From NCBI GenBank assembly GCA_018725345.1, contig QLUI01000064.1, positions 1-8,248 on the forward strand: 8,248 nucleotides of DNA, given 5' to 3'. The DNA comes from Bacillota bacterium. GTDB lineage: Bacteria > Bacillota > Dethiobacteria > Dethiobacterales > Dethiobacteraceae. This document shows, in pieces, positions 1-7,146 of the stretch. A model generated the notes under the pieces. That model was not told the origin of the DNA. It saw only the letters and a list, made by a program, of their open reading frames with translations, and searched no databases. Both the position numbers and the translations under genes were made by a program. Every line of letters starts with the position of its first letter. The stretch's first letter is position 1.

Positions 1-186
1 AATGAAGATTCGCTCAGTTGTTGCGCTTGCACGTTTTCGCAGCTAAGATATGGTGGGGAAAGATTTGTATTTGCCAGCTGCTGGCGCAAGCAGCGCAGAT
101 GTGCGATAATTTCTTAACTGACAGGAAAATCGCATCCTTGGCTAAAGGGTGTGAAACGTTTTTTTCTGGGAAAAAGGTGGTCAGCG
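1..186. other. Upstream intergenic stretch, no supported gene
   Basis: No convincing gene is visible here. One + frame is open from the window edge to a TAA at 115-117, but its short translation is unusually rich in cysteine and arginine and looks like chance reading rather than the end of a real gene. A perfect inverted repeat GCCAGC-T-GCTGGC lies at 73-85, and an overlapping hairpin pairs 77-82 with 89-94. Neither is followed by a T-run, so I do not call a terminator. A T7 run at 159-165 has only a weak 4-bp hairpin (136-139 with 145-148) upstream of it. The region probably separates uvrB from an upstream gene lying outside the window. Confidence 0.5.
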
Positions 187-195
187 TGATATAAT
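187..195 (+). promoter_or_regulatory. Extended -10 promoter of the uvrBAC cluster
   Basis: The sequence TGATATAAT combines a perfect TATAAT hexamer (190-195) with the TGn extension (187-189) that marks extended -10 sigma-A promoters. The -35 region is poor: at 17-base spacing the hexamer is TGGGAA (167-172), matching the consensus at three of six positions. Weak -35 boxes are typical of extended -10 promoters. Transcription would start near 202, leaving a leader of about 45 bases before uvrB. A second, weaker extended -10-like site (TGCGATAAT, 102-110) lies upstream. I see no good LexA/SOS box (CGAAC-N4-GTTCG type) near either one. Confidence 0.7.
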
Positions 196-231
196 GTTTA
201 GGTCTACTAAGAATAATTTTTAATAAGCGCC

Positions 232-238
232 AAGGGAG
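232..238 (+). promoter_or_regulatory. Ribosome binding site of uvrB
   Basis: AAGGGAG lies 8 bases before the ATG at 247. It settles the start in favour of that ATG: the other nearby ATG, at 242, is in a different frame and only 3 bases from the site. Confidence 0.75.
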
Positions 239-246
239 CTCATGGC

Positions 247-2250
247 ATGGGAGAATTTCTTGTTAAGAGTGAATTTAAACCACAGGGGGACCAGCCGAAA
301 GCAATCGAGAACTTGCTGGCAGGCTTGGCGAAAGGGCTTAAGCATCAAACTTTGCTGGGGGTGACCGGCTCAGGGAAGACGTTTACAATGGCAAATGTAA
401 TTGCGCACTTGCAGCGACCAACGCTGGTGATTGTCCATAATAAGACTTTGGCTGCTCAGCTATGCAGTGAGTTTCGGGAATTTTTTCCTACTAGTGCGGT
501 TGAATATTTTGTAAGTTATTACGATTATTATCAGCCTGAAGCATACATTCCCCAGACAGATATGTATATTGAGAAAGATTCGGCGATTAACGATGAGATA
601 GAAAAACTGCGTCACTCAGCGACCAGTTCGCTGTTTGAGCGGCGTGACGTGATTATCGTCGCAAGTGTTTCCTGTATTTATGGCCTCGGTTCTCCGGAGG
701 AATATGGGGAGCAGGTGGTTTCTTTGCGTGTGGGGATGGAAAAGAAGCGGGACGAAATTATTAAGAAATTGATTGCTATTCAATATGAACGCAATGATTT
801 CCAATTGGAGCGGAGTCGTTTTCGTGTCCGCGGCGATGTGTTAGAAATTTACCCTGCTTCTTCCACTGAGAAAGCAGTGCGCATAGAATTTTTCGGAGAT
901 GAAATTGAGCGGATTAGGGAAATTGATACGTTGACGGGGGAAATTCTTGCCGAGCGGGAGCATATTGCAATTTTTCCTGCATCCCATTTTGTGACTTCAC
1001 GGGAGAGACTGGAAAACGCAATGAGGAGTATTGATCTGGAATTGGCCGAACGTTTGCCGGAGTTGCGCAGCCAAAATAAACTATTGGAAGCACAACGTCT
1101 GGAGCAGCGTACTAAATATGATTTGGAAATGATGAATGAGATCGGTTTTTGCTCCGGAATCGAGAATTACTCTAGGCATTTGGATAGTCGCCCGGCCGGC
1201 AGTCGTCCTTTTACCTTGATTGATTATTTCCCCAAGGATTTTCTGCTTTTCGTTGACGAGTCTCATCAAACGCTGCCGCAGGTAAGGGGAATGCATGCCG
1301 GTGATCGTTCGAGGAAGGAAACATTGGTGGAGTACGGGTTCCGCCTGCCTTCAGCTCTGGATAATCGGCCGTTAATGTTTTCTGAATTCGAACGGCTAAT
1401 AAACCAGGTTGTCTACGTTTCCGCCACGCCGGGTCCTTATGAGCAGGAGCATAGACAGCAGGTAGTGGAACAGATCATTAGGCCTACCGGGCTGATTGAT
1501 CCTGAAATTCTTGTGCGTCCCGTTAAAGGTCAGATTGACGACTTGTATAGTGAAATTCGTCAGCGGAGAGAGCGGAATGAGCGGGTGCTGGTGACTACGT
1601 TGACAAAGCGGATGGCTGAAGATTTAACTGAGTATTACAAAGAATTGGGCGTCAAGGTTACCTATCTTCATTCTGAAATTAACACTCTGGAGCGGAGTGA
1701 AATTATTCGCGACCTGCGCCTAGGCAAGTTTGATGTACTAGTGGGGATTAACTTGCTACGCGAAGGGCTGGATCTGCCGGAAGTCTCCCTTGTCGCCATT
1801 CTTGATGCTGACAAGGAAGGATTTCTGCGGTCGGAACGTTCTTTGATTCAAACCATCGGCCGGGCGGCTCGTCATCTTCATGGCACGGCAATTATGTATG
1901 CAGATAAAATTACCGACTCGATGCAGAACGCTATCGCTGAGACAGAGCGCCGCCGCGTCAAACAAATGGAGTATAATCAGGCTCATGGCATTACTCCCAC
2001 CACTATTCGCAAAGCGGTGCATGCCGTTATTCAGGCCACCAAGGTGGCGGAAGAAACGGGTAAATATTTAAGTAAAGACGATATTGAACAAATGACAGCC
2101 AAGCAAAGGAAGAAGACAATTGCCGAGCTGGAGAAAGAGATGAAAAAAGCGGCACGAGAACTGGAATTTGAGCGTGCCGCCCGATTGCGTGATCAATTAT
2201 TCCAATTGCGTAAAGCCGGAAAAGAGGATGAGTATGACCATGGAACATGA
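247..2250 (+). CDS. uvrB: Excinuclease ABC subunit UvrB
   Basis: UvrB is the damage-verifying helicase-like subunit of cytoplasmic nucleotide excision repair. UvrA loads it on damaged DNA, and it then recruits UvrC to cut on both sides of the lesion. The 667-residue length is typical of the family. Seen in order: Walker A GVTGSGKT (38-45); the aromatic beta-hairpin YYDYYQPEAYIP (91-102) that inserts between the strands to test for damage; the DEAD-like motif DESH (337-340); helicase motif V GINLLREGLDLPEV (500-513); motif VI QTIGRAAR (535-542); and a C-terminal UVR coiled-coil (about 625-656, core ELEFERAARLRDQ) that contacts UvrC and UvrA. The start follows a good ribosome binding site. The gene is first in a cluster with uvrA and uvrC, and its end overlaps the start of uvrA. 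No motif is missing, and the assignment is essentially certain. Confidence 0.98.
   Translation: MGEFLVKSEFKPQGDQPKAIENLLAGLAKGLKHQTLLGVTGSGKTFTMANVIAHLQRPTLVIVHNKTLAAQLCSEFREFFPTSAVEYFVSYYDYYQPEAYIPQTDMYIEKDSAINDEIEKLRHSATSSLFERRDVIIVASVSCIYGLGSPEEYGEQVVSLRVGMEKKRDEIIKKLIAIQYERNDFQLERSRFRVRGDVLEIYPASSTEKAVRIEFFGDEIERIREIDTLTGEILAEREHIAIFPASHFVTSRERLENAMRSIDLELAERLPELRSQNKLLEAQRLEQRTKYDLEMMNEIGFCSGIENYSRHLDSRPAGSRPFTLIDYFPKDFLLFVDESHQTLPQVRGMHAGDRSRKETLVEYGFRLPSALDNRPLMFSEFERLINQVVYVSATPGPYEQEHRQQVVEQIIRPTGLIDPEILVRPVKGQIDDLYSEIRQRRERNERVLVTTLTKRMAEDLTEYYKELGVKVTYLHSEINTLERSEIIRDLRLGKFDVLVGINLLREGLDLPEVSLVAILDADKEGFLRSERSLIQTIGRAARHLHGTAIMYADKITDSMQNAIAETERRRVKQMEYNQAHGITPTTIRKAVHAVIQATKVAEETGKYLSKDDIEQMTAKQRKKTIAELEKEMKKAARELEFERAARLRDQLFQLRKAGKEDEYDHGT
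2218..2242 (+). promoter_or_regulatory. uvrA start region with three in-frame ATG codons
   Basis: Inside the end of uvrB, a purine-rich stretch GGAAAAGAGG (2218-2227) is followed by three ATG codons in the uvrA frame at 2228, 2234 and 2240. AGAGG (2223-2227) is 0, 6 and 12 bases from them respectively, so 2234 has the best spacing. The upstream GGA (2218-2220) could serve 2228 at 7 bases. The three choices give proteins of 947, 945 and 943 residues, all within the family range. Confidence 0.6.
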
Positions 2251-5071
2251 TAAAATACTGATTCGCGGTGCCCGCCAGCATAATTTGAAGAATATAGATG
2301 TGGAAATTCCCCGCAACAAGTTGGTTGTGATTACCGGTCTATCGGGATCAGGTAAATCTTCACTGGCATTCGACACAGTGTATGCCGAAGGCCAGCGTCG
2401 GTATGTGGAATCTTTGTCGGCGTATGCACGGCAATTTTTAGGGCAAATGAGCAAGCCTGATGTTGACTATATCGAAGGACTTTCGCCAGCCATCTCCATT
2501 GATCAGAAGACTACTTCCCGTAACCCGCGTTCCACTGTAGGAACAGTGACGGAAATTTACGATTATTTGCGGTTGCTTTATGCCCGTGTAGGTCGGCCGC
2601 ATTGTCCGCACTGCCGTATTCAGATTGCGCAGCAGACGGTGGAGCAGATGGTGGATCGGATCATGCTCTTGCCGGAGAATACCAGAATCCATCTGCTTGC
2701 GCCGCTGGTAAGGGGGCGAAAAGGGGAGTACAGTAAGTTATTTCAAGATGCCCGCTCCGATGGATTCGTCCGCGTCCGTGTGGATGGAAAAATTCGCCTG
2801 TTGGAAGAAGAGATTACGCTAAGCAAAAATAAAAAACATGATATTGAGATTGTGGTAGATAGGCTGGTTATTAAGGAAGGGCTGGAGAAGCGCTTGGCAG
2901 ATTCGCTTGAGACGGCTCTTAAATACGGCAAAGGTTTAGTGCTGATTGAAATTATTGACGGAGAGGAATTGCTTTTTTCAGCAACGTTTGCTTGTCCGCA
3001 ATGCGGGTTTTCTTTCGAAGAAATGGCGCCGCGGATGTTTTCCTTTAACAGCCCCTATGGTGCTTGCGGCAAGTGTAGTGGTTTGGGTAGCAAAGCAGAA
3101 ATTGACCAGGAACTGGTGGTTCCCGACCAGAGGCGCACACTGGCTGAGGGAGCTATTGCGCCGTGGAAGCCTGGCAGCAACCAAGGCTACTATCAGCAGT
3201 TGCTGCAGGCAGTAGCCGCCCGGTTTGAGATTGATCTGCATATTCCGTTTGAGAATATCCCGGCAGAACAGAAGAAAATTTTATTTTGCGGCGTACCGGA
3301 AAAAATTCCCTTTAACTACAAAGATGGATATGGAGATGTTCGTAGCTACAATCTGCGCTTCGAAGGGGTTATCGCCAATTTGGACAGGCGTTATCGAGAG
3401 ACCACTTCAGAGCAGGTGCGTGAGGAGTTAGAAAGTTATATGTCACATCATCCCTGTCCGGAATGTGCCGGCAGTCGTCTAAAGCCTTCCAGTCTGGCGG
3501 TGACGGTGGGCGGTAAGAATATTGCGGAAATGACCAGACTGACGGTAGAGGGGGCGAGACAGTTTGTGGGCAGCCTGTCGCTTGCTGAAAAAGAGCGGCA
3601 GATTGCTCGGCTTGTCTTGCGGGAGATAGAGGAACGGCTTGGTTTTCTCAGTAACGTTGGGCTTGAATATCTTACGCTGGACAGGGCAGCCGGGACACTT
3701 TCCGGCGGAGAGGCGCAACGCATTCGTCTAGCAACGCAGATCGGTTCAAGTTTGACGGGGGTATTATACATTCTTGATGAGCCCAGTATCGGCTTGCACC
3801 AGCGTGATAACCAACGCCTGATTGAAACTTTGCTGCGACTGCGGGACTTGGGAAATACGGTGATTGTGGTTGAACATGATGAGGAAACTATTTACAGCGC
3901 AGACCATATTCTTGATATTGGACCAGGCGCCGGTATTGCGGGAGGTTATGTGGTGGCAGCTGGCACAGCGGCTGAAATCAAAGCTGTGCCGGAATCTGTC
4001 ACCGGCCAGTATCTTTCCGGGCGAAAAACGATTTCTGTGCCCGAAAAACGGCGGGAACAAAACGGCAAATGGCTTACTGTGACGGGGGCACGCGCCCATA
4101 ACTTGAAAGGGTTAGACGTTAAAGTGCCACTTGGTGTATTTACTTGCGTTACCGGTGTTTCCGGCTCCGGTAAAAGCACGTTAGTAAATGAAATAATTTA
4201 TCGCAGGCTGGCACTGGAACTTCAGCGCGGCCGCCAGAAGCCGGCGGAGCACGAGGCTATTTCTGGCCTAGAACATCTTGATAAAGTGATTGAGGTAGAT
4301 CAGTCGCCGATCGGCCGTACACCCCGCTCCAATCCGGCAACCTATACCGGCCTGTTCGATTTGATCAGGGAGCTTTTTTCTGTTACGGCGGAAGGACGTG
4401 CTCGGGGGTATAAGCCTGGTCGCTTCAGCTTTAATGTGCAGGGTGGACGTTGTGAAGCTTGCAAGGGCGACGGGATTTTACGGATCGAGATGCATTTTTT
4501 GCCGGACGTTTATGTTCCTTGTGAGGTTTGCCGTGGTAAACGCTATAACCGGGAAACGCTGGAGGTGCGTTACAAAGGAAAAAATGTGGCTGAAGTGCTG
4601 GAAATGGATGTGGCGGAGGCGCTCGATTTTTTTGCCGCTTTGCCGCGGATTAAACGCAAACTGCAGGTGCTTTTTGATGTCGGGCTAGGTTATATTCGCC
4701 TTGGCCAGCCGGCGCCCACGCTGTCCGGCGGAGAGGCACAGAGGGTAAAACTGGCAACGGAACTATCGCGGCGCAGTAACGGCAAAACGCTCTATATTCT
4801 TGATGAACCTACCACTGGGTTGCATAGCGAGGATATCAATAAGCTTTTAACAATTCTTGATCGTCTGGTTGATAACGGCGACAGTGTATTAGTAATCGAG
4901 CATAACTTAGATGTGATTAAGCGGGCAGATTATTTGATCGATCTTGGACCGGAAGGGGGCGCAGCCGGTGGAGAATTAGTGGCTTGCGGCTCTCCCGAAG
5001 AGGTGGCCGCTGTGGATGCTTCGCATACAGGCCGTTTCCTGGCAAAAACTCTGCAAAAGGCAAAAGCATGA
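2234..5071 (+). CDS. uvrA: Excinuclease ABC subunit UvrA
   Basis: UvrA is the dimeric ABC-type ATPase that scans DNA for distortions and hands damaged sites to UvrB. From the ATG at 2234 it has 945 residues, normal for the family. The first ATPase module has Walker A GLSGSGKS (35-42), signature LSGGE (489-493) and Walker B with D515/E516. The second has GVSGSGKS (641-648), LSGGE (830-834) and D857/E858. Three zinc sites are visible: C124/C127 with C408/C411; C254/C257/C278/C281; and C740/C743/C763/C766, the last being the DNA-binding finger. The two signature regions share an identical 14-base stretch (3701-3714 and 4724-4737), a trace of the ancient internal duplication or of codon preference. 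The gene overlaps the uvrB end by 17 bases, which suggests coupled translation. The exact start is uncertain among ATGs at 2228, 2234 and 2240; function is not in doubt. Confidence 0.97.
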   Translation: MTMEHDKILIRGARQHNLKNIDVEIPRNKLVVITGLSGSGKSSLAFDTVYAEGQRRYVESLSAYARQFLGQMSKPDVDYIEGLSPAISIDQKTTSRNPRSTVGTVTEIYDYLRLLYARVGRPHCPHCRIQIAQQTVEQMVDRIMLLPENTRIHLLAPLVRGRKGEYSKLFQDARSDGFVRVRVDGKIRLLEEEITLSKNKKHDIEIVVDRLVIKEGLEKRLADSLETALKYGKGLVLIEIIDGEELLFSATFACPQCGFSFEEMAPRMFSFNSPYGACGKCSGLGSKAEIDQELVVPDQRRTLAEGAIAPWKPGSNQGYYQQLLQAVAARFEIDLHIPFENIPAEQKKILFCGVPEKIPFNYKDGYGDVRSYNLRFEGVIANLDRRYRETTSEQVREELESYMSHHPCPECAGSRLKPSSLAVTVGGKNIAEMTRLTVEGARQFVGSLSLAEKERQIARLVLREIEERLGFLSNVGLEYLTLDRAAGTLSGGEAQRIRLATQIGSSLTGVLYILDEPSIGLHQRDNQRLIETLLRLRDLGNTVIVVEHDEETIYSADHILDIGPGAGIAGGYVVAAGTAAEIKAVPESVTGQYLSGRKTISVPEKRREQNGKWLTVTGARAHNLKGLDVKVPLGVFTCVTGVSGSGKSTLVNEIIYRRLALELQRGRQKPAEHEAISGLEHLDKVIEVDQSPIGRTPRSNPATYTGLFDLIRELFSVTAEGRARGYKPGRFSFNVQGGRCEACKGDGILRIEMHFLPDVYVPCEVCRGKRYNRETLEVRYKGKNVAEVLEMDVAEALDFFAALPRIKRKLQVLFDVGLGYIRLGQPAPTLSGGEAQRVKLATELSRRSNGKTLYILDEPTTGLHSEDINKLLTILDRLVDNGDSVLVIEHNLDVIKRADYLIDLGPEGGAAGGELVACGSPEEVAAVDASHTGRFLAKTLQKAKA

Positions 5072-5085
5072 CGGAGGCAGTTATG
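5056..5085 (+). promoter_or_regulatory. uvrA stop / uvrC start junction
   Basis: Two starts for uvrC are possible. An ATG at 5068 overlaps the uvrA stop as ATGA and has a weak site AAAGG (5056-5060) 7 bases before it. A second in-frame ATG at 5083 has a strong GGAGG (5073-5077) 5 bases before it. I prefer 5083 for the stronger site and because the protein then begins a typical distance from the conserved LPxxPGVY segment. Using 5068 would add five residues. Confidence 0.6.
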
Positions 5086-6954
5086 GCTGCGAAACAGGAT
5101 GAGCTTATTCAAGCTAAACTGGCACAGTTGCCACGTCGTCCCGGTGTGTATCTGTTTAAAGACGGAGAAGGCGGGATTCTTTATGTTGGCAAAGCTGTGG
5201 ATTTGCGTCAACGCGTACGAACATATTTCCAGCAGAGCCAGAAGTTAGCTCCAAAAGTAAGCGTTTTGGTGGAAAAAATCTCTGACCTGGACTATACTGT
5301 AACAGACACTGAAGTGGAAGCTTTGATTCTTGAGAGCAATTTAATAAAAGAATACAGGCCACGCTATAATATTGATTTAAAAGACGATAAGCATTATCCA
5401 TACTTGAGGATTACTATCCAAGAGCCATTTCCCCGCATCCATGTGGCCAGACGGGTGGAAAAAGACGGTGCTCGTTATTTTGGGCCGTATCCCAATGCCG
5501 GCGGCATTAGAGAAACAATCCGCTTGCTGCTCAGGCTGTTTCCGTTGCGCCATTGCCGCGGTCCTGTAAATAAAAATACGGCGCAGCGCGCGTGCCTGAA
5601 CCGACATATCAGCCGCTGTCTGGCTCCTTGCACAGGTGATGTGTCGGCAGAAGAATATAACAAGCTAGTGACTGAGATTTTGCTGTTTCTCGAAGGAAAA
5701 CAGGACAAACTGTTAAATGAATTGGGAGCTAGGATGGCAGCGGCAGCCGAGAGTCTTGAATTTGAAAAAGCAGCTCTTCTCCGTGACCAGTATCGGGCGG
5801 TGGAAGCAATCGCGAACAAACAGAAAGTGGCGATTACGACAGGCGGCGACAGGGATATTATTGCGCTGGCCGCAGGCGATGATTTCGCTTGCGCGCAGCT
5901 ATTTGCGGTGCGGGGTGGCAAGGTGACTGGGCGGGAACATTATTTGCTGACTAATCCTACCGGCGAAGAAGAAGCGGAAATTCTGGCGATATTTTTGCGC
6001 CGCTATTACAGTCATGCGGGAGCAATCCCGCCGGAGATTTTGCTTTCCTGCCATGTTTCAGAGAGCAAGCTGTTGGCAGAATGGTTGCGGCACCGGCACG
6101 GCGGTCGGGTTACTCTCTCTGTGCCGAAGCGCGGTCCCAAAAAAGAGTTGGTTAGACTGGCGCTCGATAATGCCCGCTTATTTTTGGAACAGGAAGTGCT
6201 GCAAAGCAAAGCGCGTGACCCTCAGGCCGTGCTGCTTGACGTGGCTCAAGCTTTGGGGCTTGGCTCTTCACCGTTGCGGATTGAGGGCTACGACAGTTCT
6301 CATCTGCATGGACAAGGAATGGTAGGCGCGATGGTTGTCTTTGAAAATGGCGTTTCTTTGCCGGCAAATTACCGACGCTTCAAGCTTAGGAATGTTGAAA
6401 AACCGGATGATTACGCGGCGTTGCAAGAGATGCTCTCGCGACGTTTTGCTCGCCTTTTGGCTACGGAAAAAACCGGAGAAGCCAGTACAAAAGACCCGTT
6501 CTTGTCTGTTCCGGACTTAATCTTAATAGATGGCGGACGTGGTCAGCTTAGCGTTGCGCTGGCAACACTGGCGTCGCTTGGTCTAGATTCACTGCCCATA
6601 GTTGCTTTAGCTAAAGAAGAAGAACTGCTTTTTCTGCCTGGTGGGCGGAACCCTCTGCGGCTGGCAAAGCATTCTTTAGCCTTGCAGCTGTTGCAAAGGG
6701 TGCGTGATGAGGCGCATCGTTTTGTGATAACTTACCAGCGGAAATTGCGTCCCGGCGTAAAGGGCTCTACATTGTTAGCCATCCCCGGAATCGGCGAGAA
6801 GCGGAGAAAAGCTCTGCTTAAGCATTTCGGCAGTATTGCCGCCATGCGCAGAGCTACTGTAGAGGAACTGACGGCTGTGGAGACCATGAACCATGCGGCG
6901 GCAGAAGCACTCTATTTTTCTTTACACGAAGATGTGAAGGAGAATTTAGACTAA
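5083..6954 (+). CDS. uvrC: Excinuclease ABC subunit UvrC
   Basis: UvrC is the nuclease that makes the 3' and then the 5' incision around a lesion held by UvrB. From the ATG at 5083 it has 623 residues, slightly longer than the roughly 600 usual. An N-terminal GIY-YIG nuclease domain shows G21-V-Y23, Y34-V-G36, K37 and the catalytic arginine R44, with the metal-binding glutamate in the TEVEALILE segment (76-84). Cysteines C158, C171, C179 and C183 match the set reported to hold an iron-sulfur cluster in E. coli UvrC. A UVR motif (about 208-243, core SLEFEKAALLRDQ) pairs with that of UvrB. The RNase H-like second nuclease domain has D404, D443, D483 and H545. A C-terminal helix-hairpin-helix pair starts at IPGIGEKRR (567). 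About a dozen extra residues lie between D443 and D483 compared with E. coli, and the second hairpin is atypical. Translation is likely coupled to uvrA. Confidence 0.97.
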   Translation: MAAKQDELIQAKLAQLPRRPGVYLFKDGEGGILYVGKAVDLRQRVRTYFQQSQKLAPKVSVLVEKISDLDYTVTDTEVEALILESNLIKEYRPRYNIDLKDDKHYPYLRITIQEPFPRIHVARRVEKDGARYFGPYPNAGGIRETIRLLLRLFPLRHCRGPVNKNTAQRACLNRHISRCLAPCTGDVSAEEYNKLVTEILLFLEGKQDKLLNELGARMAAAAESLEFEKAALLRDQYRAVEAIANKQKVAITTGGDRDIIALAAGDDFACAQLFAVRGGKVTGREHYLLTNPTGEEEAEILAIFLRRYYSHAGAIPPEILLSCHVSESKLLAEWLRHRHGGRVTLSVPKRGPKKELVRLALDNARLFLEQEVLQSKARDPQAVLLDVAQALGLGSSPLRIEGYDSSHLHGQGMVGAMVVFENGVSLPANYRRFKLRNVEKPDDYAALQEMLSRRFARLLATEKTGEASTKDPFLSVPDLILIDGGRGQLSVALATLASLGLDSLPIVALAKEEELLFLPGGRNPLRLAKHSLALQLLQRVRDEAHRFVITYQRKLRPGVKGSTLLAIPGIGEKRRKALLKHFGSIAAMRRATVEELTAVETMNHAAAEALYFSLHEDVKENLD

Positions 6955-7146
6955 GGAGAGATGCGAAGCAGCAAAATGATGGGCAAACTGTTCTGCCGTA
7001 TCACTCTTGAGCGCACCGGGCGGCTGATCTTTGCCTGTCTGCTTTGCAGCATAAACAACGCGTCCTAATTCATAATATTTTCGTCAGCCTTTTACATTTT
7101 TTAAATTTCTAAAGGAATCGGACAAGTTGTGTCGAACCATAAACTT
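6955..7146. other. Gap between uvrC and the YvlD-like gene, no confident gene or terminator
   Basis: I see no hairpin followed by a T-run here, so no Rho-independent terminator for uvrC can be called. The first half holds two overlapping open stretches on opposite strands (+ 6961-7068 and - 6946-7083), described as findings. The second half (7069-7146) is AT-rich. It contains hexamers such as TTTACA (7091-7096) and CATAAA (7138-7143), but no pair with correct promoter spacing. An inverted repeat CAAGTT/AACTTG (7123-7128 and 7142-7147) ends at the ribosome binding site of the next gene. Confidence 0.5.
6961..7068 (+). CDS. Possible 35-residue small ORF after uvrC, doubtful
   Basis: A small frame begins with ATG six bases after the uvrC stop and ends at TAA. 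AAGGAG (6953-6958) precedes it, but only 2 bases separate it from the ATG, which is too close for normal initiation; the next in-frame ATGs (6976, 6979) are too far. About 70 percent of its codons end in G or C. The product is basic at the start, contains three cysteines and has a short hydrophobic run near its end (LIFACLL). I recognise no family. The open frame on the opposite strand has a more natural composition, so this one may be only its shadow, or both may be chance. Confidence 0.15.
   Translation: MRSSKMMGKLFCRITLERTGRLIFACLLCSINNAS

Noticed and set aside
73..94. Strong inverted repeats as a possible terminator of an upstream gene
   Set aside because: No T-run follows either hairpin.
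1..117. Open + frame from the window edge to a TAA, possibly the end of an upstream gene
   Set aside because: Only 38 codons with an odd composition (several Cys, Arg and Trp residues in clusters) and no recognisable motif; it reads like chance.
44..135. Minus-strand ATG frame of about 30 codons upstream of uvrB
   Set aside because: Short, no good ribosome site, no recognisable product.
3448..4099. Minus-strand open frames of 107 and 111 codons inside uvrA
   Set aside because: They lie fully within a certain gene, and their Ser/Arg/Cys-rich composition is that of antisense shadows.
3701..4737. Identical 14-base segments at 3701-3714 and 4724-4737 as a DNA repeat element
   Set aside because: They encode the same ABC signature motif in the two halves of UvrA, so protein-level conservation explains them.
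5475..5921. Minus-strand open frame of 148 codons inside uvrC
   Set aside because: Antisense to conserved UvrC sequence, low-complexity Ala/Ser-rich product, no ribosome site evidence.
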